Origin: a virus | Reading direction: 5' to 3' (one strand) | Virus record (IMG/VR): IMGVR_UViG_3300047121_000347 | Location: 1 to 64,000 of that record | Length of the DNA: 64,000 nucleotides | Shown: in pieces, positions 56,991-64,000 of the stretch | How positions within the stretch are numbered: position 1 is the first letter of the stretch | Layout: each line of letters begins with the position of its first letter | Notes under the pieces: generated by a model | What the model saw: the letters and a program-made list of their open reading frames with translations, nothing else | Database searches by the model: none | Told to the model about the DNA's origin: nothing | Position numbers and translations under genes: made by a program

Positions 56991-57574
56991 TGGCCGACCA
57001 GAAAATTAGCGCAATGCCAGCAGCCGCAACGCTGACGGGCGCAGAGCTTGTGCCGTTAGTGCAAAGTGGCGCGAATGTGCAAGCAACCATCGGTGATTTG
57101 CGGGCGTTTGGTGCGGCTTATGGCGGCTTTAGCAGCACCCAAGATCAGACGGGAAGCACCACTGCTGGCACGGCCATGACTTGCAACACTACGGATATTG
57201 CCGATGGCATTACCCTGGTTAGCAATAGCCGTTTTACGGTACCCAGTGACGGCATTTATAACTTTCAGTTCAGCGCCCAGTTCAAGAACGTCGCTAACGA
57301 GCAGCATATCGTTACGATTTGGATCAAGGTCAACGGTTCGGATCTTGCCAACTCATCGACGCAAGTTACGGTGCCAGCGCGTAAGAATGCAGGCATTTTT
57401 GGTTTTGCGGTAGCTGCTTGGAACTTCTATTTAGATTTGAACGCTACCAACTATGTGCAATTGTTTTGGCTGCCTGAATCAACGGATGTAACGCTTGAGG
57501 CGCTGCCATCAAGTGTGACGCCTGCGTACCCGGCCATCCCTTCGTTGATTGTTACTATGGGGCAGATAGCTTAA
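56990..57574 (+). CDS. Fibre-like protein with C1q/TNF-like jelly-roll end
   Basis: A 194-residue protein. Residues 1-40 (DQKISAMPAAATLTGAELVPLVQSG) match the start of the fibre at 59397, forming a shared anchoring module. The rest is a jelly-roll pattern like C1q or TNF (FTVPSDGIYNFQFSAQF, HIVTIWIKVNGSDLANSST, LDLNATNYVQLFWLPESTDV), which in phages forms trimeric fibre tips. Receptor or surface binding is inferred. Confidence 0.72.
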   Translation: MADQKISAMPAAATLTGAELVPLVQSGANVQATIGDLRAFGAAYGGFSSTQDQTGSTTAGTAMTCNTTDIADGITLVSNSRFTVPSDGIYNFQFSAQFKNVANEQHIVTIWIKVNGSDLANSSTQVTVPARKNAGIFGFAVAAWNFYLDLNATNYVQLFWLPESTDVTLEALPSSVTPAYPAIPSLIVTMGQIA

Positions 57575-57979
57575 ATGCCTGCCAAGACTAAAGCACAGTT
57601 CCGGCTGATGAAAGCGGCTGAGAATAATCCAAAGTTTGCCAAGAAAGTAGGCATTCGACCTGATGTGGCTGCAGAGTTTACGCAGTCCAACGTGAAAGGG
57701 AAATCGTATGCAAAACTTCCTGAACGGCTTAAGAACGGTGGTCCGAGCCTTGCGATCGGTCGCGGTGAAAAGTTACCGGCGTCTCAGGGTGCGGGTCTCA
57801 CGGCGAAAGGCCGCGCCAAGTACAACCGAGCCACCGGCTCAAACTTGAAGGCTCCTCAGCCCGAGGGCGGCCCACGGCGCGACTCGTTTTGTGCCCGAAT
57901 GGGTCCCGTAGCACGTAAGTCTGAGCGCGGTTCGCGTGCTCGGGCCTCAATGAAGCGCTGGAACTGCCCAGGGTGGTAA
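57575..57979 (+). CDS. DUF6321-like basic protein
   Basis: A 134-residue basic protein. The N-terminal KTKAQFRLMKAAENNPKFAKKVGI is a common phage helical motif. The C-terminal TAKGRAKYNRATGSNLKAPQPEGG, SFCARMGPVARKS and RWNCPGW match the DUF6321 pattern. Basic charge and the virion operon suggest DNA or head contact. No activity is known. Confidence 0.7.
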   Translation: MPAKTKAQFRLMKAAENNPKFAKKVGIRPDVAAEFTQSNVKGKSYAKLPERLKNGGPSLAIGRGEKLPASQGAGLTAKGRAKYNRATGSNLKAPQPEGGPRRDSFCARMGPVARKSERGSRARASMKRWNCPGW

Positions 57980-57983
57980 AGAT

Positions 57984-59054
57984 ATGGCGTACTCAGACAC
58001 TTACGGTCAGGTTTACAACGTTCAAACGCTAATTGATCACGCCGCTCGCCGGTGTGGTAAGTTGGCCGAAGAGCTCACCAGCGAGCAGCTGCTCACCGCG
58101 AGGGAGTCGCTCGGCTTCGTGCTGACTAACCTCATCAATATCGGTATTCAGTATTGGGCTATAAAGAAAGAGGTCATCGGCCTGACGCCCGATAAGTATA
58201 TTTACACGTTGCCCGTTGGGGCTAATGACGTGCTCAACGCGCTGTATCGAACCATGAACCGCCCCACGGGTAGCTATAGCACCTCGGCGGGCGGAACGGT
58301 CAGCAATGTAGCCGACAATGATGTTGATACGTATTGTCAGCAGAGCTCCGCAAACGGCAACATTACGGTCGATTTCGGCACCGACAACCCCGTTTATGCG
58401 GGGTCTATTGGTGTGCTACCTTATGTTTCTGGGGGCGGAAGCGCCACTTGGACCTTCACCCTCAAGTATTCAACCGATGGGTCGACTTGGAACACGCTTG
58501 AGAATGTCGGCACAACGGTTGTGACTGACAATCAGTGGTTGTGGTATGACATCGACCCCGGTCAAACGGTTCGTTACTACCGAATTGAGGCTTCGGGCGG
58601 CACTACATTGGCGCTGCGCGAGTGGTATGTGGGTAATAACAGTCGCGAGATTACGATGTCACGTCTGAATCGTGATGATTACACCAACCTGCCTAACAAA
58701 AACTTTACGGCCAACCAGCCTTATCAGTTTTGGTTCAATCGCACCATCCCGCAACCTGAAATTTACCTCTGGCCGACGCCCTCAGACCCATTTGTGCAGA
58801 TGACCGTGTGGTATTCGAAGCAAATCATGGACGTGGGTGAGTTGACCGATGAGTTGCAGATCCCTCAAAGGTGGTACCTCGCCACGCTCGCTATGTTGAG
58901 CCACCAGTTGTCGCTCGAACTGCCCGCAGTCCCTCTCGACCGCGTTCAGTACCTCGAAACGCAGGCCGAAAAATACCTGAACCTGGCCGAGCAGGAAGAG
59001 CGCGACCGTTCTCCCATTTACTTCGCGCCGAACATTAGCGTTTACACGGCCTGA
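57984..59054 (+). CDS. Adaptor/tail-tube-like protein with inserted discoidin-like domain
   Basis: A 356-residue protein. Residues 1-92 (DTYGQVYNVQTLIDHAARRCG, INIGIQYWAIKKEVIGLTPDKYIYTLPVGANDVL) and 219-356 (REITMSRLNRDDYTNLPN, PYQFWFNRTIPQPEIYLWP, LELPAVPLDRVQYLETQAEKYLNLAEQEERDRSP) form one phage adaptor-like fold. Between them residues about 93-218 are a separate beta domain with the F5/8 type C (discoidin) form: VADNDVDTYCQQSSANGNITVDFG, TFTLKYSTDGSTWNTL, VRYYRIEASG. The insert would face out from the head-tail joint and may bind sugars. Confidence 0.75.
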   Translation: MAYSDTYGQVYNVQTLIDHAARRCGKLAEELTSEQLLTARESLGFVLTNLINIGIQYWAIKKEVIGLTPDKYIYTLPVGANDVLNALYRTMNRPTGSYSTSAGGTVSNVADNDVDTYCQQSSANGNITVDFGTDNPVYAGSIGVLPYVSGGGSATWTFTLKYSTDGSTWNTLENVGTTVVTDNQWLWYDIDPGQTVRYYRIEASGGTTLALREWYVGNNSREITMSRLNRDDYTNLPNKNFTANQPYQFWFNRTIPQPEIYLWPTPSDPFVQMTVWYSKQIMDVGELTDELQIPQRWYLATLAMLSHQLSLELPAVPLDRVQYLETQAEKYLNLAEQEERDRSPIYFAPNISVYTA

Positions 59055-59055
59055 C

Positions 59056-59397
59056 ATGCCTATTTTTCTTGATACCACGGGTTATTCATCGCTGGCGATT
59101 GCGATCTGCGACCGCTGCCGGATGAAACGCCCGTATTCGGTATTGATGAATGACCCGAACTTTGCGGGTCTGAGGGTTTGCAATGAAGGTTGCGCGGACC
59201 AGAAAGACCCGTATCGCCTGCCGGCGCGGCAGACCGAGCGCATCAACCTGCGTTTTCCCCGGCCTGACGTTTCCGTAGCGGCGATTCAAGACAACATCGT
59301 AACCAATAACCAGCAGAGCGTTATACTTTCAACCGAAGGCAATACCCAGACGCCGGAGAACAATGGGAATCTTGACGGAATAGCGATTTCACCATAA
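59056..59397 (+). CDS. Small Cys-containing structural protein
   Basis: A 113-residue protein with [21 protein letters not shown] and [23 protein letters not shown]. The four Cys suggest a small zinc site. This form is conserved next to adaptor genes in many uncultured podophages, without known function. One base separates it from the adaptor stop; it shares a base with the next ATG. Confidence 0.72.
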   Translation: MPIFLDTTGYSSLAIAICDRCRMKRPYSVLMNDPNFAGLRVCNEGCADQKDPYRLPARQTERINLRFPRPDVSVAAIQDNIVTNNQQSVILSTEGNTQTPENNGNLDGIAISP

Positions 59398-61820
59398 TGG
59401 CTAATCAGACTATCACGCAGTTGCCCACCGCGAATGCGCTCACCGGAACTGAGCTAGTACCGATTGTTCAAAACGGCGGTACAGTTAAGACTACCGTAGC
59501 GGACATCGCTAACGCGCCGACGTTGACGTTCAGCTTTTTGACTGCGACCTCAGAGGCCGGGCTGCCTGATTCACGGTTGCTTTCAGCACCGGGTGGTGGT
59601 CTCACGCTGACTGACAACGGCGCGGGTTCTACGTTAGCTTTAGCCCTGTCGGGTGCGCCGGCGAGTTTGGTGTCTTCGGGCAACGGTATTCAGGTCAAAA
59701 CCAGCTCCACAACGCTCGCGGCTCGCTCACTAGCTTATAGCGGAAACGGTCTGAGCATTGCCGATCCGGACGGTGTGGCGGCTAACCCAACCATTTCGCT
59801 GTCTGGGTTCATTGGGCAGATCTCAAATATAACCTCCGGTACCGGACTTTTAGCTCGTACGGTGGGTCCGGGGGCGGGTCTGGTGTCAATCCTAGGCACT
59901 GCCGATCAGATCAATGTAGCTAACGGTAGCGGTGGTTCAGGCGACCCGACCATTAGTCTAGCGTCCAACGCGGTGCTGCCCGGCACAGCTGCCATGACCC
60001 CGCCGATTGGGACAACCGCCCAACGGCCGGGATTACCGACTGACGGCCAGTTTCGCTTCAACGCAGATCTTGCTCAGTTTGAGGGCTATACCTCGGGGTC
60101 TTGGCAGCAGTTCTCTTTAGCAGGTGGTGTACTGTCATTCAGCGCCGGGACTACCGGTTTAACACCAGGAGTCGCAACTTCAGGAAACGTTACGCTTGCT
60201 GGAACCCTGAATGTTGCCAGCGGCGGAACCGGAGCTAATACACTCACGGGTTATGTGAAGGGCACTGGCACCACTGCAATGACCGCCAGTGCGACGATTC
60301 CCAATACGGACATCACCGGCTTGGGGACGATGTCCACGCAGAACTCGGGTGCGGTTACGATCACTGGCGGTACGATTGCGGCTGCTATTTCGGGCGCGAC
60401 GGTGAACAATACAATCATCGGTGGATCGACCCCTGCTGCTGGTACGTTCACCTCGATCACGACCACGACGGGCACGATCAGTACAACGCCTACGAACGCG
60501 ACCGACATCGTCAATAAGTCTTATGTCGATACGATCGCAGCCTCGGGCATCACCTACCACACGCCGGTTAAGTATGAAGCGCCAACCGCACTGACTGCGA
60601 CCTACAACAACGGCACAGCAGGCGTCGGAGCTACGCTGACGAATGCGGGAACCTTGGCTGCTTTCGCGCCTGACGGACCCACAGCATCCCCAGGCGATCG
60701 CATCCTGGTTTATAACCAAGCAGCACCGGCTCAAAACGGCGTTTACACGGTCACGACGGTTGGCGATGGGTCTACTGCCTGGGTGCTTACTCGTGCGACG
60801 GATTGCGACTCTTACGGCCTCAAGGACCCCAATGCACTAGGCGAAGGCGATGCGTTCTTCGTCACCTCGGGCCTTACCGGCGCTGGCGAGACTTACGTCT
60901 GCAATACCTCGGGCACGATTACCTTCGGGACGACGGCGATCACGTTCGTTCAGGTATCGTCCGCGCAGATCTACAGCGCAGGTACGGGTCTGACGCTCAC
61001 GGGTACGCAATTCTCGATCACCAATACCGGGGTTACTGCGAACTCTTACGGCGGCGCGGCCACGGTCCCCACCTTCACGGTTAACGCTCAGGGACAGCTA
61101 ACCCTTGCGACTGACGTTTCGATTGCAATCACTTCCGGGCAGGTTTCTGGCCTTGCTGCATCGGCTACAACGGACACGACTAACGCCTCGAACATCTCCT
61201 CAGGCACGCTCAATACGGCTCGTCTGACGGGCTCCTATACCGGTATAACAGGCGTCGGAACGCTGACGGCAGGAACCTGGAACGCCACGACGATCGGCAT
61301 CGGTTACGGTGGTACCGGGGTTACTGGAACACCTACGAATGGCCAGTTACTGATCGGTAACGGCTCGGGCTACACGCTCAATACGCTAACCGCCGGAACT
61401 AACGTCAGCATCAGCAATACGGCAGGCGGCATTACGATTTCTGCCACCCCGTCTTTTGGCGGTACGGTTACTTCGGTCTCTGCCGATGGCGGCACGACGG
61501 GTCTTACGTTCTCTGGAAGCCCGATCACTACGAGCGGAACCCTAACACTAGGTGGTACGCTTGTGGTCTCCAATGGCGGCACCGGAGCCACGACCTTAAC
61601 GGGTTACGTTAAAGGTAACGGCACTTCAGCCTTCACAGCCTCGGCCAGTATTCCCAACACGGACATCTCGGGTTTGGGTACCATGTCGACGCAAAGCGCA
61701 AGCAGTGTGGCGATTACGGGCGGGACGATTGACGGCACCACGATCGGCGCAACAACGGCTGCTGCCGGAACCTTTACAACGGTAACAGCAACCACAGGCA
61801 TCTACGGAGGTGCATTCTAA
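59397..61820 (+). CDS. Large modular tail fibre protein
   Basis: An 807-residue fibre. The anchoring part ([26 protein letters not shown]) is shared with the gene at 56990. Two long repeats, about residues 265-345 and 715-800, share [30 protein letters not shown] and ITGGTI; between them are [26 protein letters not shown] and a region [20 protein letters not shown]. Modules recombine among fibres here. It ends in TGIYGGAF right before the next fibre start. Low-complexity Thr/Gly/Ala repeats indicate a long shaft. Confidence 0.8.
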   Translation: MANQTITQLPTANALTGTELVPIVQNGGTVKTTVADIANAPTLTFSFLTATSEAGLPDSRLLSAPGGGLTLTDNGAGSTLALALSGAPASLVSSGNGIQVKTSSTTLAARSLAYSGNGLSIADPDGVAANPTISLSGFIGQISNITSGTGLLARTVGPGAGLVSILGTADQINVANGSGGSGDPTISLASNAVLPGTAAMTPPIGTTAQRPGLPTDGQFRFNADLAQFEGYTSGSWQQFSLAGGVLSFSAGTTGLTPGVATSGNVTLAGTLNVASGGTGANTLTGYVKGTGTTAMTASATIPNTDITGLGTMSTQNSGAVTITGGTIAAAISGATVNNTIIGGSTPAAGTFTSITTTTGTISTTPTNATDIVNKSYVDTIAASGITYHTPVKYEAPTALTATYNNGTAGVGATLTNAGTLAAFAPDGPTASPGDRILVYNQAAPAQNGVYTVTTVGDGSTAWVLTRATDCDSYGLKDPNALGEGDAFFVTSGLTGAGETYVCNTSGTITFGTTAITFVQVSSAQIYSAGTGLTLTGTQFSITNTGVTANSYGGAATVPTFTVNAQGQLTLATDVSIAITSGQVSGLAASATTDTTNASNISSGTLNTARLTGSYTGITGVGTLTAGTWNATTIGIGYGGTGVTGTPTNGQLLIGNGSGYTLNTLTAGTNVSISNTAGGITISATPSFGGTVTSVSADGGTTGLTFSGSPITTSGTLTLGGTLVVSNGGTGATTLTGYVKGNGTSAFTASASIPNTDISGLGTMSTQSASSVAITGGTIDGTTIGATTAAAGTFTTVTATTGIYGGAF

Positions 61821-63644
61821 ATGGCACAGTCAGGCTACACACCCATCCTCATTTACGCGAGTGGTACGGCTTCCGCGTTGCCTTCGGCGGCGAACCTTAC
61901 CTCCTCCGCTAATGGCGCCGAGCTTGCACTGAACTACGCAGACGGCAAGCTCTATTACAAGAACTCCTCCGGCGTAGTTACGCTCCTTGCAAGTGCAGCC
62001 GCAGCAAGCGGCACTTCTCCCGGTGGCTCCACCACGCAAGTCCAGTACAACAATGCTGGTGCGTTTGGTGGGTCTGCGAACTTCGTTTGGGATAACAGCA
62101 ACGTAAGACTTGGTATTGGGACGAGTTCTCCGGCAACAAAGTTAGACGTGCGGGGTACACCCGGAGCGGACTACGGGATAGCAAACATTTTTGATACGAC
62201 GTCTGCCGCTTCGGGTGTCGGCGGCGTTCTGGCTTTAAGCGGTTATAAAACAACTACGTCTGGCGCTGCAATTTTTGCAAAAATAAAAGGCATAAAAGAA
62301 AACGCAACGGCCGGAAACGAGGCGGGCGCATTAACGTTTGAAACAAATAGTGGTAGTGCTTACACCGAGCGGATGCGTATCACCTCCGCAGGCAACGTGG
62401 GGATTGGGACTACATCACCATCAACTAAACTGGATATTGTCGGCCCTGGCACCGGCTCTGCTCTTGCTGATGGAGTGAGGGTTTCATCTTCAATCGGTTT
62501 TGGTGCTAGTTATGGTGATGGACTATCTTTTTATAACAGCAACCCTTCTTATTTGGCACAGCTTGCAGGCATCTACCCTTATACAAGCGGTTTTTCCCAG
62601 AAAGCCGGTAATCTGATATTCGCTACCAATAACAGTACGACATATGCCGAGCGGATGCGTATCGACTACTCCGGCGCAGTATGTATCAACACATCATCAT
62701 CCACATTGAATGGGCTAACCAGTCAGTTAGCCATAAGTATTAACAATTCAACCAGTAGTCCAAACGCAGCGTTGAACATTCGCCGTTCTTACGATGAACA
62801 TCCGGGCCGAACATCAAACTACTACGGCGTTTACTCCAATGTTGTAGGCTCCACACAAGCTAGTACCTTCACTACCGCCGGTGTGTATGGGGAGGCAAGC
62901 ATTGATAATGGAAACGGCGTAATTGGTAAAAGTGGTACTGTTACCAGTAACGCATATGGCGTGACGGGTTGGGCCAGTGTAGATAGCAACGGGTACGGAA
63001 ACGCATTTGCTTTGCGTGCTTATCTGTCTCAAACAGGTCCGAATCCGGGCAATGGTAATTTGTATGGTCTTTTCATTGATTTGCCGAATTACGAAGGCAA
63101 CGGTTCTGTTAGAACGATTGGTGTGTACTATAAGTCTGATTACACTGGAAGTCAGACAACGTATGCGATGTATTTCGTAAGAAACTCGAATAACATTGGC
63201 AGCATAAGCACCAGCACCACTGCAACTGCCTACAATACTTCGTCCGACTATCGACTGAAAGAAAATGTGCAACCAATGACGAACGCATTGGCGACCGTTG
63301 CACAGCTCAATCCTGTCACCTACACCTGGAAATCGACTGGTGAAGCAGGTCAAGGCTTCATCGCGCATGAGCTTCAGGCTGTCGTTCCTCATGCGGTAAC
63401 AGGTGAGAAGGACGCAATAAAAACTGAGCGTGTTGAAGTCAGTCCGGCAGTGTCTGCAACGTACGATGAAGAAGGCAACGAACTCACGCCAGCGGTTGAG
63501 GCAGTCTTTGAAGATCGTGAGGTTCCAGATTATCAGGGGGTTGATACATCGTTCTTGGTTGCAGCGCTCACAGCAGCTATTCAAGAACTCAAAGCAATCG
63601 TTGACGCGCAAGCGGCGCGTATTGCCGCCCTCGAGGGTAACTGA
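61821..63644 (+). CDS. Tail fibre/spike with C-terminal S74 intramolecular chaperone
   Basis: A 607-residue fibre. The N-terminal 60 residues (YTPILIYASGTASALPSAANL, ELALNYADGKLYYKNSSG) match the fibre at 7562. The middle has two GNVGIGTTSPSTKLDI-type repeats, which are common fibre modules. The C-terminal S74 chaperone domain starts at SDYRLKENVQPM near residue 473 and includes LNPVTYTWKSTGEAGQGFIAHELQAVVP, with the Ser-Asp cleavage site. The last 40 residues form a coiled coil. S74 domains aid trimer folding and then cut themselves off. Confidence 0.88.
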   Translation: MAQSGYTPILIYASGTASALPSAANLTSSANGAELALNYADGKLYYKNSSGVVTLLASAAAASGTSPGGSTTQVQYNNAGAFGGSANFVWDNSNVRLGIGTSSPATKLDVRGTPGADYGIANIFDTTSAASGVGGVLALSGYKTTTSGAAIFAKIKGIKENATAGNEAGALTFETNSGSAYTERMRITSAGNVGIGTTSPSTKLDIVGPGTGSALADGVRVSSSIGFGASYGDGLSFYNSNPSYLAQLAGIYPYTSGFSQKAGNLIFATNNSTTYAERMRIDYSGAVCINTSSSTLNGLTSQLAISINNSTSSPNAALNIRRSYDEHPGRTSNYYGVYSNVVGSTQASTFTTAGVYGEASIDNGNGVIGKSGTVTSNAYGVTGWASVDSNGYGNAFALRAYLSQTGPNPGNGNLYGLFIDLPNYEGNGSVRTIGVYYKSDYTGSQTTYAMYFVRNSNNIGSISTSTTATAYNTSSDYRLKENVQPMTNALATVAQLNPVTYTWKSTGEAGQGFIAHELQAVVPHAVTGEKDAIKTERVEVSPAVSATYDEEGNELTPAVEAVFEDREVPDYQGVDTSFLVAALTAAIQELKAIVDAQAARIAALEGN

Positions 63645-63692
63645 GCCATAATTAAATTGTTGTACCTTGATCAACCAACCTAAGAGGTTTGC

Positions 63693-63857
63693 ATGAAACT
63701 TCATATTCCAATCGAACTCGCGAATCAAATCATTGGCTACCTGGGCACCCGCCCGTACCAGGAGGTCTACCAACTGATTGAGGGCATGAAGGAGGCTGCA
63801 AAGCCACCGATGACCCCCTTGCAGGAAGTGCCAACCGAGGAACAAGAGGCTGCTTAA
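63693..63857 (+). CDS. Small conserved protein, unknown function
   Basis: A 54-residue protein (MKLHIPIELANQIIGYLG; RPYQEVYQLIEGMKEA). A recurrent short phage gene between fibre and lysis genes. AGAGG precedes ATG 63693. Function unknown. Confidence 0.65.
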   Translation: MKLHIPIELANQIIGYLGTRPYQEVYQLIEGMKEAAKPPMTPLQEVPTEEQEAA

Positions 63858-64000
63858 ATGAGCGACGACCTGGACAAGCGCTTGTCGGTGCATGAAGCGA
63901 TTTGCGCCCAACGCTACGAGAACATCGAGAAACGCCTCGGTGACGGTAGCCGACGCATGCGCCATATCGAGTGGCTGCTTTACATCACGATCGCTGCTGT
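63858..64000 (+). CDS. Small membrane protein (partial), paralogue of the gene at 9042
   Basis: Starts at ATG 63858, one base after the previous stop, and runs off the right edge after 47 residues. The charged N-terminal helix (RLSVHEAICAQRYENI), the basic turn GDGSRRMRHIEW and start of a hydrophobic segment match the 71-residue protein at 9042-9257. It suggests a second lysis-type cassette to the right of the window. Confidence 0.65.
   Translation, partial: MSDDLDKRLSVHEAICAQRYENIEKRLGDGSRRMRHIEWLLYITIAA

Noticed and set aside
62814-63965. 383-codon open frame on the - strand opposite the S74 fibre
   Set aside because: The + strand codes for a well-recognised S74 fibre; the antisense frame has no motif and would end within the lysis-region genes.
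1-64000. tRNA, rRNA, integrase, insertion sequence or attachment site
   Set aside because: None was seen by eye in intergenic space, which is mostly under 100 bases; a dedicated tRNA search was not possible.

Overview
The window reads as part of the genome of a tailed double-stranded DNA phage, most likely a podovirus-type (short-tailed) lytic phage known only from environmental sequence. It has a terminase pair, a portal, a gpT/HK97-type capsid protein, adaptor and nozzle-like tail proteins, ejection-type proteins, many fibre genes, a holin/endolysin cassette and its own replication genes. No integrase, CI-type repressor, rRNA or tRNA was seen. Genes are packed tightly with ATGA or TAATG overlaps, Shine-Dalgarno sites are of the GGAG type and promoter candidates look like sigma70. 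The many short NinX-like accessory genes suggest a proteobacterial, possibly freshwater betaproteobacterial, host; this is weak inference.

Layout. Bases 1-10631 (+ strand): fibre region with glycine-rich fibres, two paralogous small fibre-associated proteins, a 2OG-Fe(II) oxygenase and three glycosyltransferase-type genes, then membrane/holin genes and a T4-type lysozyme. Bases 10638-23154 (+): adaptor, fibre-like protein, nozzle-like tail protein, a 1309-residue virion protein with a Gly-X-Ser collagen-like stretch, two ejection-type proteins and a virion-associated cell-wall protein, closed by a strong terminator at 23198-23233. Bases 23233-42911 (- strand): early/replication region transcribed leftward. 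In transcription order it has a PLP enzyme, about a dozen small accessory genes, an SF2 helicase, a primase-polymerase/helicase fusion, more small genes, a DNA-base hypermodification cluster, an HD nucleotidase, a family B DNA polymerase, and a recombination set (RecA-like ATPase, DUF669 protein, Cas4-like nuclease, RuvC). Bases 42912-43552: the only long non-coding gap, a divergent control region packed with repeats of CGAACGATCG type and a promoter candidate facing each way. Bases 43553-64000 (+): TerS, TerL, a JAMM/PcfJ polyvalent protein, portal, GroES-like cochaperonin, scaffold, capsid, decoration proteins, a second adaptor with an inserted discoidin-like domain, and fibres, one ending in an S74 chaperone domain. 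The last gene is cut by the window edge.

The most interesting system is the putative thymidine-hypermodification pathway: a thymidylate-synthase homologue (candidate dUMP hydroxymethylase), an HMUDK-helical/hypermodification protein, a P-loop kinase and an amino acid:DNA transferase-like protein in one block at 28873-32373, plus a fold-type II PLP enzyme at 41812-42723 in the same leftward direction. Together they would make 5-hydroxymethyl-dU, put it into DNA, phosphorylate it and attach an amino-acid-derived group, probably to evade restriction. The chemistry of the final base cannot be read from the sequence.

All calls rest on reading the sequence and recalled family motifs; no database search was run.
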